Assembly: GCA_003255025.1 (NCBI GenBank)
Contig: QANY01008725.1
Location: forward strand, 310,001 to 374,000
Direction: 5' to 3'
DNA length: 64,000 nucleotides
DNA from: Datisca glomerata
Taxonomy: Eukaryota > Streptophyta > Magnoliopsida > Cucurbitales > Datiscaceae
Of the stretch, positions 34,960-48,170 are shown in pieces. The notes below the pieces were generated by a model that saw only the letters and a program-made list of their open reading frames with translations, was not told the DNA's origin and searched no databases. Position numbers and translations under genes: made by a program. Positions within the stretch are counted from its first letter, which is position 1; each line of letters begins with the position of its first letter.

Positions 34960-35640
34960 TCCCAATCATACATTATTGGGCAAAAATCAAACTGAACTGA
35001 AACCCTTGGTTCAGTCAAATGCTGAACCGAACCAAACCGTAAGTCTCTTGTGAATCGAACCATGACTTATGGTTCAGTTCCGTTTGGCAACAACATTCTC
35101 AACGAGAGAAATTCGAAGAAGAAAAATGGAAAAAAATTGCACAAAGGAACGAAAAAAACGAAGAAGAAACTAAGAAAAATTGAAAGTATACATCACCAAA
35201 TCTAAGCAACATTCTCAGCTAAACAGATAAGAGAATGTAGAAGAAACTAAGAGAAAAAAAGAAAGAATGAACCATAGACGAAGACAAAAATATGACGAAA
35301 AAACTAAGAGGAAAAACTAAAGAATTCAAAAAACACATCTAAGCTTTTATTCCAATTTTTCCAGATCTAAACAATGTTTTTCTAGATCTCAGTAATTTTT
35401 TTCAAGATCTAAGCAACATTTAAAGAGATTAGAGAAACGAAAGATCAAGCAGAAAAAGGGAAAAAAAACTAAGAAACAGCAACACAACAATAGAAGAGTA
35501 AACCACCGACCAAGAACAACACAGAAACTAGATCTAAACAAAATAAGAGAGATCCCTGAAGAAGAAGAGCAAACCATAGAAAGGATTCACGAAGAAAGAG
35601 CACTCGCGGGCTCAATGATTTCGCGAAGAATGAGAATTTC
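34960..35640 (-). repeat. Inverted copy of the hAT-like unit
   Basis: The minus strand of this segment matches 32,590-33,150 and 33,790-34,290, including the GTTCAGCATTTGACTGAACC region, the TTCGAATTTCCCTCG block and the repeated CTTAGATC words. With the direct copies it makes a potential foldback of more than 500 bp. It is truncated near 34,968. Confidence 0.75.
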
Positions 35641-35908
35641 GCGATATGTATAAGTTGTATACATAAACGATAGATCTATCGACTATAGATGATAATATAA
35701 AAATACGACCACATAAACTATTAATTAAAAAATAATAAAAAGAAAATTATTAGTAATATTAAGTAAAAGTCACTCAAATAAGAAATAACGCAAAAGATGT
35801 GTAATGTTTTTATAAATTTTAAAATTAAAAAGAAAGATTTTATAAGGATAAAATAGAATTTTAAAAGTTTCTCCCTCGCTTTTAAGTGAGCAGTTTTCTG
35901 GAAGTCAG

Positions 35909-36050
35909 TAGGGGTGTAATCCATTCGGTTCAATCATTTGAGCAAAAATCGAATCGAACTGTAATTCATCTTTGAACCGAACTGTGAATCACGTTGCGAT
36001 TCGAGTTTGATTCATCGGTTCGTGACTTACGGTAAGGTTTCTCTTCTTAA
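35909..36050. mobile_element. hAT-like element end, fragment
   Basis: TAGGGGTG at 35,909 is followed by CATTCGGTTCAATC and ATCGAATCGAACTG, similar to the inverted right end of the 33,565-34,314 element. No matching second end was found. It may be the outer end of the element whose body is the inverted copy at 34,960-35,640. Confidence 0.5.
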
Positions 36051-36810
36051 AAGAACAAAAACGATGAAATTTACAGAAGGGCAAAGACTTCGAAATGTCC
36101 TCCAACAGTCCAATTCCTTGCTGCATTTATCCAACAAAAACGAGGAAATCTATTCTGGGATTTTACAATTAAAATTTTCCTTTGGCAGAAAAGCAAGTGA
36201 TATTTTTTTTTCAGGGGGGGGGGAGGAAGTGATATTTTAGGGGAAATGGGATTACAGATCTAAACCAAAAAAATACGAACGCAGAAGAAGAAATCTAAAC
36301 AGAGTCACAGATTTAAACCAAAAACATAAAAGCAGTAAACAGAACATATATAAAAGCAATAACAACAGAATAGAGATTAGATTCGCGGACAGAAGGTGTA
36401 AGAACAAACCTTTTAATGCAGACGAAGAAGGAAACGTGAAGAAGATGAAGGCGAGATTCGCGGACAGAAGGATTTCGCGAAGAAGACGGAGACGAAGAGA
36501 AAAGACGCAAAACGAGCCTTAGCCTAATCGCAAAGAGAAGTAGACGCAAGGAGAGAACCTGCTGCTGCGTTTTTTTAGAGGAAGGGGAGTCGAGTGAGGG
36601 AGAGAGCTATGATGGAATGGAGGCTAAGAACGAGATGAGTGAGGGAGAGGAGTCGAGTGAGGCGCTGGATAAAGGGCAAAGTTAGGGTTTTTACCGAAGT
36701 AGTTTAGGTGTATATATGCAATTTTTTCCCGGTGTATATTTGTATTTTTTTCCAGGTGTATATATGTATATTACAGGTGTGCACGGGTATATATGTGTAA
36801 TTTACGACCC
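36051..36810. other. Intergenic, purine-rich, no gene recognised
   Basis: Open frames here are low in complexity. At about 36,706-36,800 the word GGTGTATAT recurs about four times at irregular 25-40 bp spacing. The stretch ends at the left terminal repeat of the MULE. Confidence 0.4.
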
Positions 36811-36849
36811 GGTAATTTACACATTTTAATTATTTTTTTAATATCAAAT

Positions 36850-37293
36850 TAGAGGTGTGCACGGGATGGGACGGAACGGGTTTTGAGTTTTTTTTGTTCC
36901 GTCCCAATTTTTTTTTAGTCCCGTCCCATAGAAAGAGAAAATCTCGAGCGAGACGGGATGGGATCAAGAAGGGACAAGATGGGTTTTCCCCCATTTTTTT
37001 ACTGTATTTTTTTCTTTTTCGGACTGTGTTTCGGCTGAATTTGATTTTTTTCTATTTTGGGCTGTTTTGAGTCTTTTTTAGAAATTTAGATCATGTTATA
37101 AAGGTTAAAAATTAAAAGAATTAAGGTTAAAATTAAAAAATATAATGTGTATATATATATTGAGACGGGACGGGACAAAGTCGGGACAAGGACTCTTGTC
37201 CCGTGACCCGTCCCGTCCCGCACGGGATAAAATTTTTACGTCTTGTCCCGCTTAGTTCGAGATGATTTTTTAGGGACGCTTGCACACCCCTAC
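36850..37293. mobile_element. hAT-type MITE, about 444 bp, nested in the left MULE repeat
   Basis: The ends are TAGAGGTGTGCACGGG and, inverted, TAGGGGTGTGCAAGCG. The flanking direct repeat is ATCAAAT (36,843-36,849 and 37,294-37,300). The inside is rich in GTCCCGTCCC/GGGACGGG words and holds no gene. Removing it restores continuous similarity between the left and right MULE repeats, which proves the order of insertion. Confidence 0.85.
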
Positions 37294-38180
37294 ATCAAAT
37301 ACTCTTAAAGTATGAGATTAGCTATTTATACCCATCACATTTAACTTCCGTTAAATTTAACAGTTTTTTTAATTACTGAAATTAAAAATATTAATTCCTA
37401 AAAAACACTAAAACAATAAGTAAACTAATTAATTTAAAATAAAGTAAAAGACTAAAAAGATATAAAAAAAACCCAAAACTAACAAAACCCAAACCTAAAT
37501 CTCCTTCCTCTTTTCCCCATTCTCTCACAGTAGTCCCCGATACCCTGATCCACCCCCATTAATCCCAATCGTTGAACCTCCCATTTCATCCCTTCTTCGC
37601 TGCAGCTCAGCGGATTTGCGTTCTCACCATTCGGCCTCCTATGCGACTTAGTCGCCGTCCTCCGTTCTCACAACTCCTCTCTCTCTCTCTCATGCTCAGG
37701 TAGTCTGTCGAAGGTATATTTGGGGGTTTTGTTTTCTAATTTTTGCTTCTAATACACATGTATTTCCGGGGGGGGTTGGAGGTTATATTTGGGGATTCTA
37801 TTTCTGAAGTTTATTAAGGTTTATGATTTTGTTTCTAAAGATTTCGAAGTTTCTATTTTTGTTTCTGAAACTTTTTGAAGTTTATTGAGTCTTTGTTTGA
37901 TTACAAACAGCATGTGTTTTTATTTATATTACTGTAAGTGGTCCATAATATGTGAGACAATGCTTTGATATGTGTAAAAAAATCATAGATTAAGTTAAGT
38001 GGTTCATGGTACGTGAGACAATGACTTTGATTTGTGTAAAAAAAAAGTCATAGATTATTCCAAGTGGTAAAATGTTGTTGTGAGTATGTTTTGTTGCATT
38101 AAATGTGAGTGGGTCCTATATAACATAGTTTATTTAGATGTGTTGAAAATTGTGTGCAATTTTTTGTCTTTTTCAAGAGT

Positions 38181-40655
38181 ATGGAACATATAAAATCAGA
38201 GTTTTATCATGGAGATAATTTCTTTTATGCTCCAGTCACTAGGTATGAGAGCGGAGATGTTGTTGTGCAATCGTATGATCCTGATTACTTCTCCATTGAT
38301 GACATCTATGAAATAGCACGATCTTTAGGTTGTTTGAATGTCAGATTTGTTTGGTTCAAATTTGAAGCAGGCGACTTTGATTGCGTGAGGTTAATTTTGG
38401 ATGATAGAAATATTTTGAAGTTGTTGGATGGCATACACAGAAATGGGCATAAGAGAGCTCAGGTATATGTAAAGCATAAGGCGGATGATGTTGACTCAAG
38501 TTCTCCACTAGCACTACCCGCCCCTAGCAATTTGATTGATGCACAAGTGAAGGTAGATGTTAGTGACTACACTCAACCCGAACTCTATTTGAGTGATGAT
38601 AGTGAGAATGACATAGATTATGTTATTGATGAGGATGGGTATGCTGCTGAGTCTGAAGATGGATCTGGGAATGATTCTGATGATAGTTCTAATGATGAGT
38701 AAGATGATGGTCATGAACATGAAGGATTGTTTAATGATAGTTTTAAGCTCACAGATGTAATTTCAGATTATGCTGATGTCAGAAGTGCTCATTCATCCAG
38801 TGATGAAGATAATGCGCGTCATCGTTATCCTGAATTTGTTGACGAGATAGGGTTTACGAAGCCAATTGATTTGGAGAAGGGTATGATCCTTAGTTCACAC
38901 AAAGTCTTCAAGAAAGCATTGAAGGGGTATGCAATAAAGAGAGGCTTTGATTATGTGTTAAAAAATAATGACCGAACACGATTACACGAGTAACTGCAAC
39001 ATGTAAGAGAGGTTGTGGATGGAGGATCCACGCGTCCCTAACTTAAACACATGAGGCACTTCAAATTAAGAGCTTTATCCTAGATCATGTTGACTAAAGT
39101 AAGCATCGGACAAACTCAAAGATTACTGCAAGTTGGATAGCTCTTAATTATTGGGAACATTTTCGAGATGATCCTACTTGGTCGATTGTTGCATTGAAAG
39201 CACAAACTGGTGAGGGAATACAATGTGAATTTTAGCATTCATATATGCTACATGGAAAAGACCAAAGTCTTAACGGTTATTCATGGTGATCATGTGAAGA
39301 AGTATGCTTTATTATGGAGTTACTGTGAGGCGGTAATGAAATGGAACCCGTGTTCTTCAATGTTTATTCAGTCCAATTTACTAATCTTTCAACGTCTATA
39401 TGTTTGCTTAGATGCATGCAAGAAGGGGTTCTATCTAGATGTAGACGAATGCTATATATTGATGGCTGCCATTTGAAAGGAAAATTGAGGGGTAGTTGTT
39501 GTGTGCTATTGGCCAGGATGCTAATGATGACATCTTCCCTATTGATTATACTGTTGTTGAGATTGAGTCAAAAGACTCATGGGCTTAGTTTTTAAGTTTG
39601 TTATTGGATGATATAGGAGGAATAGAGAAGCGTGGTTGGAATTTCATGCCAGACCAGCAAAAAGGATTATGCAAAGCTTCGATGACTAAGCGCCAACTTC
39701 ACCAATTTTGCGCTCGACAGTTAAGCGCCAACTTCACCAAGTCGTTTAATGGAAAATTTTGAAGGATTTAATGTGGAGTGCGGCGAGGGAAGCAACACCC
39801 ATTGCATTTAAAAGATAATGAATCAAATTCAAGAGATAGATGAAAATATATATAAGTGGCTCAATATTAAGGAGAAAAACACATGGTCTAGGCATGCCTT
39901 TTGCACTTCTATATAATGTGACTCAGTTGTTAATAATATGGCAGGACGTTTAATAGTTACATTATGGAGGCTCGAGACAAACCTATTGTTACTTGTATGG
40001 AGATGATTCGAAGATTATTAATGAGAATAATGGCTTCTAAGAGAGAAGAGATGTTCGCATACGAGTATGAGATTTGTCCAAGAATTTTGAAGAAGCTTAA
40101 CAGGTACAAGAATGAGGCCATGACCTATATAGCATGTTGGGCAGGTGATGAAATGTATGAAGTTAAACATTGCTTTGGGACTAGATTTGTGGTTGACTTG
40201 AATTCAAGGAAGTGTGGTTGTGGCCAATGGGAACTCTCTGAAATCCCATGCCCACATGTTCTTTTATGCATACTTGAAAATAGAGAAAACCCTAAGGTAT
40301 ATGTGCATGCTTGCTATGTGAAAGAGACATTTTTGAAGGCATATCAATGCCTCATCAAGCCTTTACCACACCATGATTAGTGGTTAGAGGTTCCTGAAGC
40401 TGTTTTAGCACCTCCAAGGTGGAGAAGACAGCCAGTAGGCCCAAAAAGGTAAGAAGATGTGGGGAAGATGAACAAAGCAACCCTAGAATTAGCAAGAGAG
40501 GAGGCACTTCAATGTGTGGTAATTGTCGAGAATATGATCATAATGCGATATCATGCAGGCTCCAAGGATGCAACGGAAGAAAACTGCATCTACGCTACTA
40601 TCAGAGGGGCCTACTCCAAGCCGGCCTCAGTCATCTAGAACAAAGTTACCTGTAA
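38181..40655 (+). pseudogene. mudrA-type transposase gene of the MULE, broken
   Basis: The likely start is the ATG at 38,181 (MEHIKSEFYHG), after an acceptor at about 38,176. An N-terminal PB1-like segment and an acidic linker come first. The MuDR DNA-binding segment follows at about 38,840-38,990 (KPIDLEKGMILSSHKVFKKA), then CKRGCGWRIHASLT, and the DDE core start YIDGCHLKGK near 39,460. The SWIM finger CGCGQWELSEIPCPHVLL is near 40,210-40,265 and a CCHC knuckle CGNCREYDHNAISC near 40,535. It is broken by a TAA at 38,700, a frameshift near 38,985, further stops, a frameshift after the DDE start, and a TAG in place of Trp near 39,586. A middle portion of the core is missing near 39,700. No active transposase is possible. 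Confidence 0.88.
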
Positions 40656-41924
40656 GTTTTCTATTTGGCAATGTTAGTTCTTAGTTATATCTTTTCATAC
40701 TAACTATATTTGATTTAGGTAAGACGAACCATTCAAGGTGAAGCAAGTAATTGTAGAACTTCAAAGAAAGGTAGAAATGCAGTTGGACCATCTTATATAG
40801 TTTTATTGATTTAGATCTCCTTGTTCACGAATGTAATATTTTGGAAGATTGAAATTCTAGGTACTAACTAAAGTATGAAAGTAATATTTTGATGGATGTA
40901 ATATTTTGAAAGTTAAACTTTTAGGTACTACCTGATGGATGATGGATGAAAGTAATATTTTGATGGATGTAATATCTTGAAAGATTGTAATGTCTTGAAA
41001 TATTGATATTTTAGTTACTGATTGATGGATGTAATATTTTGGAAGATTCAAAGTAATATTTTGGAACTTTTAGGTACTAGTTGATGCTAGTGTCATTTAT
41101 GTTTGAGTTAAATTTGTTTGTGAAGTTTGGCAACTTTTGAAATGTTTGACAAATGGTCTCTAATGCAAGAGACAAGAGAAGAATAAAGCACTACATTTGA
41201 TACTCCTTTTAATCTGTTTAATAGGTGACTACTCATAAGAGAGTAATATATTCTAAGAACTAGAAAATAAAATATTACTGTTTGGAATTGTCATAGAATG
41301 AAAAAGTTTTGATTTGTTGGTAAAACTGTCAATCTAAAGGACTTGCATCTGGATTTAATCCCAAAATTTAATCTTCCAAGCCATAGGATATCATTACCAA
41401 AATAACATCTAAATGATTCCAAAACTTAATAGACTACATAACGAGTTCTCTATTACAAAACATAAATACTACATAATGAGTTCCCAATTACAAAATACAA
41501 TAACTACAATAACAAATCGCTGGCTACTGATCATTCTTTTCCCATTATCCTTTACGTCACCATAACACACAAAATCCTCTCTTTTTATAGTAGCACCAGA
41601 AGATAGCAAGAAGAAGAAGTTGCCTCTATAAAAGTATCCTAGAATAACCTGAGTTAACCATATGATGACAAAATTAAGCACACTAAAATAGAATTAAGCA
41701 TAATACTAAAACAACATTAAGCAAAATACTAATTCAAATTCAGCTACAGAGAAATCGAATTATAAGATATACAGATCAACCACTATAGAGAAATTGAATT
41801 ATGCGAGATACATAAATCAAATTAATATAAAGAATACAAAAAATAAGGCATGATTCAGGTACAGAACTGATGTAGAAAGAGCAAACGAAATCTTGTAGAA
41901 GAAGAGGGAAGGGGATTCGAAACA

Positions 41925-42458
41925 GAGATAATCGAAACCCCCTAAATATATAGGTATTAGAAATAAAAAATCAAACAAAAAACCCCCAAAAATACCTTCG
42001 ACACACTACCGAGCATAAAGAGAGAGAGGAGTCGCGGAGGTGGGTGAGTCGCTGAGAACAGAAGACGATGGGCTGAGTCACGAGGAAGCCGAGAGCTGAG
42101 AACGGCTGAGCTACGGCGGAGATGAGGGGTTGAGCGGTTGGGATTAATGGGGGGTGGGTTAGGATATCAGGACTACTGTGAGAGAATGAGGGAAATGGAA
42201 GGGGATTTAGTTTTGGGTTTTGTTAGTTTTGAGTTTTTTTTGTCTTTTTAGTCTTTTACTTTTTTTTAAATGAATTAATTTACTTATTGTTTAATTAGTG
42301 TTTTTAGGAATAAATATTTTTAATTTCAGTAATTAAAAAAACTATTAAATTTAACGAAGGTTAAATGTGAGGGGCATAAATGGCTAATTCTCATATTTTA
42401 GGGGTATTTGATGCTAAAAAAATAGTTTATGGGTGAAACTTTAGGGCTGTAAATTGCC
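41925..42458. repeat. Right terminal inverted repeat of the MULE
   Basis: This is the inverted partner of about 37,294-37,775 and 36,811-36,849. The two arms have diverged by point changes and short indels, so the element is not a recent arrival. The inner part contains CT/GA-rich sequence where the transposase promoter usually lies. Confidence 0.8.
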
Positions 42459-42479
42459 TTTTTCTCTATATTATAATTA

Positions 42480-42660
42480 TTTCTTTATTATCTGTTCGGT
42501 TCCCTTTGGTTCAAAAATTATAAAATTTTGAACCGAACCGAAAATACAGTTATTTCTTTCAGCCGAACGAACCGAACCATAGATATTTATTGAACCGACT
42601 GAACCAATTATTTTTTGTTCGGTTTGTTCGATTCGGTAACATTTTTTTCACCCTATACAT
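42480..42660. mobile_element. hAT-like CGGTTCGG-rich fragment
   Basis: The stretch has alternating CGGTTC and GAACCG words that can fold back on themselves (TTCGGTTCCC, GAACCGAACCGAAAA, CAGCCGAACGAACCG, GTTCGGTTTGTTCGATTCGG). It ends near TTTTTCACCCTATA, which resembles the inverted TAGGGGTG end. It lies just outside the right MULE repeat. No target duplication was found. Confidence 0.5.
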
Positions 42661-43980
42661 CCATTGAATGTGATAAATAAAATTTAAGCTAAATAAATGC
42701 CAAAACTAACAACAAAAATCTAGCAAATAATAGATATTGATGGATTTAAATATGAGAAAAATAGAGTTAAATATTACAAAACTTATAGCACCTTAATACC
42801 TTCTAGTCCATTACTCTTTTGACATATAGCCTCTCCATCCATATTACATTATATGCTTCAAGGATAAGTCAGAAGCAAATAAGGTGGTGGGGGTGGAGAA
42901 GATAAACAAAAAACTCTTGTACAAGATAGAGTCAATTCTTGTAGGGAAGAAATGGCAAAAGCATTCGTAAATAAAGTCCTCAAATAACCAAACTTAGTTT
43001 CCATTCACACTGACAAAGAAACTGAAATTTTATCAGTGTAAATTAATTAGGTTAAATGTATATGCAAATTCAGTTGATTCTCATGTATGAATAAAATGTT
43101 AAATGTATATGCAAATTCAGTTGATTCTCATGTATGAATAAAATGTTAAATGATAATGAAATGATATCTTGTTGATGAATAAAATACATAAAATGATCAT
43201 AAATGATATGTTATGTATGATAATTAATTACTAAAGTGATAACAGTCTGAATAAGTGAATTTGATTTTAGAAAGGACATTAATGTTCAAAGACGTTTCTC
43301 CAATTTTGAAACTTTTATATATGTTTAGATTTATCAAAATATTGAAGAATCTACAGTTTTAAATATTTATTAAAAAAATTAGCCATCTCAGATAAAAGGC
43401 AAATATAAAAATTGTAGTAGAATTGATGGAAAATAATTATGGAAATTTTTTAGCGAATGATTTGATAAGAATCATTAGATGATTTCCCGTATTGACAGCT
43501 ATGATTGAAAGCCAATGATAAATAATGAGATAAATTTGGAATTGTTTTAGACAATAAGATTACGAAAAATAAATTTGGATTGTTGATGAATTGTTTTCAG
43601 CTCAAACTACATATATGACCGAAAAACCCTTCTTTTGCAAAATGGCAAAAAATTACTGAACTAAATAATTTATTTACAAAAATCACACCTATGCAGATAA
43701 ATTATTTACATTATTTCCATCTTTTTTGAAAAAAAAAAGTTTTCCAATAATTTTTGTAGTTTGAGTTGATTGTTTTTGCAGTCTTCCCATAGTAGCTCAC
43801 TTGTGTTCGATTATATACACTTGTAGTAGGGCCCAAACATCATTTGATTCAAAGTTGATAAAGGCTACCAAATTCCTAAAGGATGGCCCAGTGAGAGCCA
43901 CACACCCAAGGGAGCGGTCTCAACCTTACTGAAATAATGGCTTTCATAAGAAACATGCTACTTTCAAGAAGAAACATAAA
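42661..43980. other. AT-rich intergenic, no gene recognised
   Basis: Nothing coding is seen between the first MULE and the second MULE-like module, apart from the 47-bp duplication at 43,051. Confidence 0.45.
43051..43152. repeat. 47-bp perfect tandem duplication
   Basis: Two copies of a 47-bp unit (from GTTAAATGTATATGC to GTATGAATAAAAT) are followed by the start of a third. The two full copies appear identical, so the event is recent. Confidence 0.93.
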
Positions 43981-45261
43981 AAAATGGCCCATTCTCAAAC
44001 TATCAAAAAAAATAACCCAGAGAAAAAAAAGTACCGTTTAAAACGTTAAAAAAATGTGTGATTACATTAATAACTGTCATTTCATTTAACACGTTCAACT
44101 GCTTCTTACACACACAAAAATTGTTCCTCTTCTTCAAAATTTGAAACCCCACGTGTTCTTTCCTTCTTTCCCAAAAAATCGCACATTCACCATGAAAATT
44201 CCTCCTTAAATTCATTTCTTTACTAAAAAATAGTAGAATCGGTTGTGGTATGTGGAAAATTTACTTCAACAACTTTTTGTAAAACCAAAATCTACGATTT
44301 ATATAAACTAACCATAGATTTTCTTGCATGCAGAAAACCAAAACTCGCGCGTTATTTCCTTTTTCCATAAAGATCGATCATAGGAATATCATGTATATTC
44401 CAAAAATACTACCATTTTTTGGGATACAAACACTTAGGGTTTAAGATTTCTTTATTTTTGTAGAGAACAAAGCAAATATGAAATTTAAGAAGAACATGGA
44501 GAACACCGAGAGATATTTTTCATAGATTCTTTAAATTAGTTTACTATTTAAATTAGCAAAAACATTATGCATGCAATATTTTGTGCTTTTATTTCCTGTT
44601 TACAATTTTTTGATAGATTTTGTTTGCTGTTTATTGTTTACTGATCTCATTTAGTTTAGGTAATGAACATACAACTTTCTATGAAACTGATTTTGTTTAT
44701 AATCAGTATTGTAAACTCATTTTATATTAAATAATGAACAAGTTTTGTTTAAACTTTACTGTTTATAGATTTTGTTTAGTTTACTATTTATTATCATGAT
44801 TATGCTTAGTTTTTTGTTTTTATTTACTATTTTTAAAACATTATAGACAGAAGTTGAACTTATTTAAGATATTTTTATTGTAATTTTACTGTCAATATAA
44901 CATAAAATGATTATGAGAAGTATTAATATTTTATTCACACACTAGATTCTTATTTACTACTGTTATTTAAATACACGAACAAGGGCTGAAGAATCTCCAA
45001 GAACACCTGCCAATGATTGGAGGAGAAAGTTGTTTCTGACAGCAATGCGTTGACAAAGGCTACGAATGAGATATATATATAAAGTCAACGTATAAATTTG
45101 TTTAATATGTTATTCAACTTATTTATTTTACTGTTTTATGCAGGCTAAACCAAAAAGAAAAAGTAAAAGACTAAAGAATATGGTTTCTAGTTCTGAAAAT
45201 CCTGAATACACTACTGAGAACCCTTTATTGTGTGATGTTTATTTATTATATACAATATTGA

Positions 45262-47570
45262 CAGGAGAACCCTTTATTGCTCCATAAGCAATATTGGAAG
45301 CCAGCTCAAAAAGTTTTGCAATACTCTAAGATTGATATCATCCCCACTATTAAAGAAACTCTACGATCCCAACTCGAAGAGTTTAAGGAAACGTGTTTGG
45401 GACATATGCTAGAAATTAAGGTTTTCAAATTCCTTTCACAATTATGCTTACACATAATTCCTAGAATGTGTAAGCACGATGGAACGGATAAATCATGCTT
45501 CAACTTTAACGGGAAATCGGCAAAATTTAGTTTGAGAGAATTCGCTATAATAACCAGACTAAATTGTTATCCATACCACTTAATTAGAAGAGAAAAGCTA
45601 CGCAGTGGGTCCTTGTTGTCTTCTAGCTTTAAAGGTGATAAATCAATCACACACAAGGATTTAAGGGTAGCTTATAAGGCAATGCAGATGGTGAAAGACG
45701 AGAAAAAGTTAAAATTGGTAAAATTTTATTGTTTGGAGATTCTTATTTTAGGAAAACAAGATGGAACTAACATTGATCTAGATCATGTTAGGATGCTAGA
45801 TAATGCTTAGTTGTTTGAGAAGTACCCGTGGGGTAGGTTATCATATAAAATAACATTGGACTACATAGTTAGATTTCATAGAAAACCAGATTCAAAGGGT
45901 AGTGGCTTTGGCGGCTTTCCATCGGCATTGATAATTTGGGCGTATGAAACAGTCCCAAGAATATCTACTGGGTATTATGCAAAGAAAATGAAAATTTCAC
46001 TACCAAGAATCTACAACTGGGAGCCAACAATGCAGCCAAATTGGAAAGAATTGGAAAATGTTATTTTTGAATGCAACAATGTAAGTAAATGTGTTATAAG
46101 ATATACATATATATATATATACTGTGTATGAACTGTATATTTAAAATATACTGCTATGTTTTGTAGCTACAAATTGTTCCAGTTGAGGTCTCACCGGATG
46201 AGATGTAAAGACCGTACATGCATCAAATTTTTAAGTCAAACAAAGGTAAAAGTGTGCTGGAACCCAGTAACGAGTTTGACATGGAAAAGAGACCATCAAT
46301 GCATGACAGTGAAACAAGCAACAAATCTCAAGATTGGACGCAATTTGTTCAAAAAATTGATGAAATCCACAACATGGTCACATCTTTATGCAAAGATGTG
46401 TCTGAGCTAAAAAGCAACAAAGTGATGAGGTAATAAAACACCTTAAATTAAAAATATATGTTTATCTTATAATTTGGTTACTAATATTACAAGGAGAACA
46501 ACCAAGAGGAAGAAGATAAAGATGTTGGTGATAATGAATCAGGAGAAGATGAATATGATGATAATGATGCAAATGATGAAGATGATGCTGGAGATGGAGA
46601 CAATGATGAAAAGGATGCTGGGAATGAAGATGGAGATAATGAGGATATAGGATGAAGACAATGATGAATCTGATGGAAAAGAAGATGAAGTTTCAGAAGA
46701 AGATGGAGATGATGAAACAAATAAGCAAGAAGAAGAACAAAGGATTGCTAATGATGTTGCAACTAAAAAACAGGTAACACAAACAGAACTTCATTAAATA
46801 TATACTGTATATACTATATTCGCTAGATGATAAATATATTTTATTGTATACATGATAGTAATGATTTACTGGATAGTGATGATTAAATATACTTTACTTG
46901 ATGCATGATAGTGATGATTTACTTGATAATGTTGTAAATACTTTATTGTGTGAATGATAGTGATGATTTAAAAAAGTAGAAAATGCTATATATTTGAGTT
47001 TATTTGCTGGATAATTGTCATCGTTATCATTATCTGTTGTATATTTGATAAACTAGCACTAGTTTTATGAATAAATGTTGTATATTTCACATCTAGTTTT
47101 GGATTTGCGTTTGATAGAAAGTTCATGTTCTAGTCTAAAATAAAAAGATATTATTTACTATATTGGAAATACTAAGATAATGGTATGGTATATATCTAAT
47201 AACATAATTCATTTATATATAGAAGAAGAATGATGTGCAAGCTCATGAAGTGACAAAAATTGCAGAGAATGAAGAGCCATTCAAACCAAATGTGAGAGTA
47301 GAAAATTTTATATATACAGAATATATAAAATTTACATTAGCTATTTAATTTTTTTTTTTCATTCAGAGAAAAGCAAATGGAAAGAAGAGGAATGTAAAAG
47401 GGACAGTCCTACCAACATCACCGGGAATAGTACTGCTTCCAAAAAGGTAGATCAAACACCCACAAATGTTGGTGTCACCGTACGTAACACGGTACGGTAA
47501 ACAGGATGACAAGTCAAAGAAATGTGTAGAAGAACATGAGATACCGAGCTTTGATTTATTGAAGAAGTGA
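45262..47570 (+). pseudogene. DUF1985 gene of a MULE, broken, no Ulp1 domain seen
   Basis: The main exon (about 45,262-46,080, donor AAT|GTAAGT) reads KQYWKPAQKVLQYS, FNFNGKSAKFSLREFAIITR and FGGFPSALIIWAYETVPRIS. This is the DUF1985 fold common in transposon-borne Ulp1-type genes. It is interrupted by a TAG at 45,808. A second exon (from about 46,167) has a coiled-coil-like piece (FVQKIDEIHNMVTSLCKDVS) and a TAA at 46,214. A third (about 46,493-46,772) is almost pure Asp/Glu. Two short exons follow near 47,221 and 47,367, with a Lys-rich end. An upstream exon probably lies near 44,980-45,230. I see no C48 cysteine protease domain, which would normally follow. Its role in the element is unknown. 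Confidence 0.72.
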
Positions 47571-48059
47571 AATAGTTGACGGATTGAAATACTGTTAAGA
47601 TTCTATTGGATTGTTAAAACTTCTATGTTGGTTTTTTGTGCAAACTTCTGGGTTAGTTTTTTATGGTGCATAATTTGACATCATGCATGTGTGAATTGGT
47701 AAGCAAAAACATGAACTTGTAGTTAATGTGTGTTGGAAATGAATATAACTAGTTAACTAAATTCTTAGTATTATATATCATGTCTGTTATTGAATATTCT
47801 TAGTTAACTAAATTCTAAGTGATTACGCTTACATTGAATATTTGTTAGTTATCTATGTTTAATATTATTTCATTTATTGAATATTTTTAGTGTATTACAG
47901 GGTAATGATAGTCAACATATAGAGCATTATTATAAGTTCTGAATGTTTAGGAGTATAATCTAATATAAACATTCAAACTCCACCAAAAGAGTTAGTCAAT
48001 GAAATATTTGTTCTGTAAAAAATACTGGTAAGAAACTGCTCAACAATATGCTACATAAA

Positions 48060-48170
48060 AACATACATTAAAAATATATAAGATATATTATATATATAAT
48101 ATATATAAATATTTATTTATATATAGTATATATTATATATAAATATTATTTATATATAATATATTAGAAA
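48060..48170. repeat. AT-only low-complexity palindromic stretch
   Basis: About 110 bp made of TATATA/ATATTTAT words with several short self-complementary runs. It lies in the gap between the convergent DUF1985 and transposase genes. It is likely simple-sequence expansion. Confidence 0.8.

Larger units (their letters stand above)
36811..42458 (+). mobile_element. MULE with about 0.5-kb terminal inverted repeats
   Basis: The left repeat (36,811-36,849 plus 37,294-about 37,775, split by a MITE) and the right repeat (about 41,925-42,458) are inverted copies of each other. They share GGYAATTTACA at the tips, ATTCTCTCACAGTAGTCC, CCATTAATCCCAA, and GTGTCGAAGGTATWTTTGGGG near the inner limits. A decayed mudrA-type gene lies between them on the plus strand, so this is a TIR-MULE of about 5.2 kb without the MITE. 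The tips are estimated from where similarity fades, and I could not find a 9-bp target duplication. Confidence 0.8.

Noticed and set aside
36706..36800. GGTGTATAT words as a regular minisatellite
   Set aside because: The spacing is irregular (about 25-40 bp) and the copies are short, so I only mention it in the description of the region.
46487..46720. Minus-strand Ser/Leu/His-rich frame
   Set aside because: It is the complement of the Asp/Glu-rich exon of the DUF1985 gene (GAT/GAA repeats), not a separate protein.
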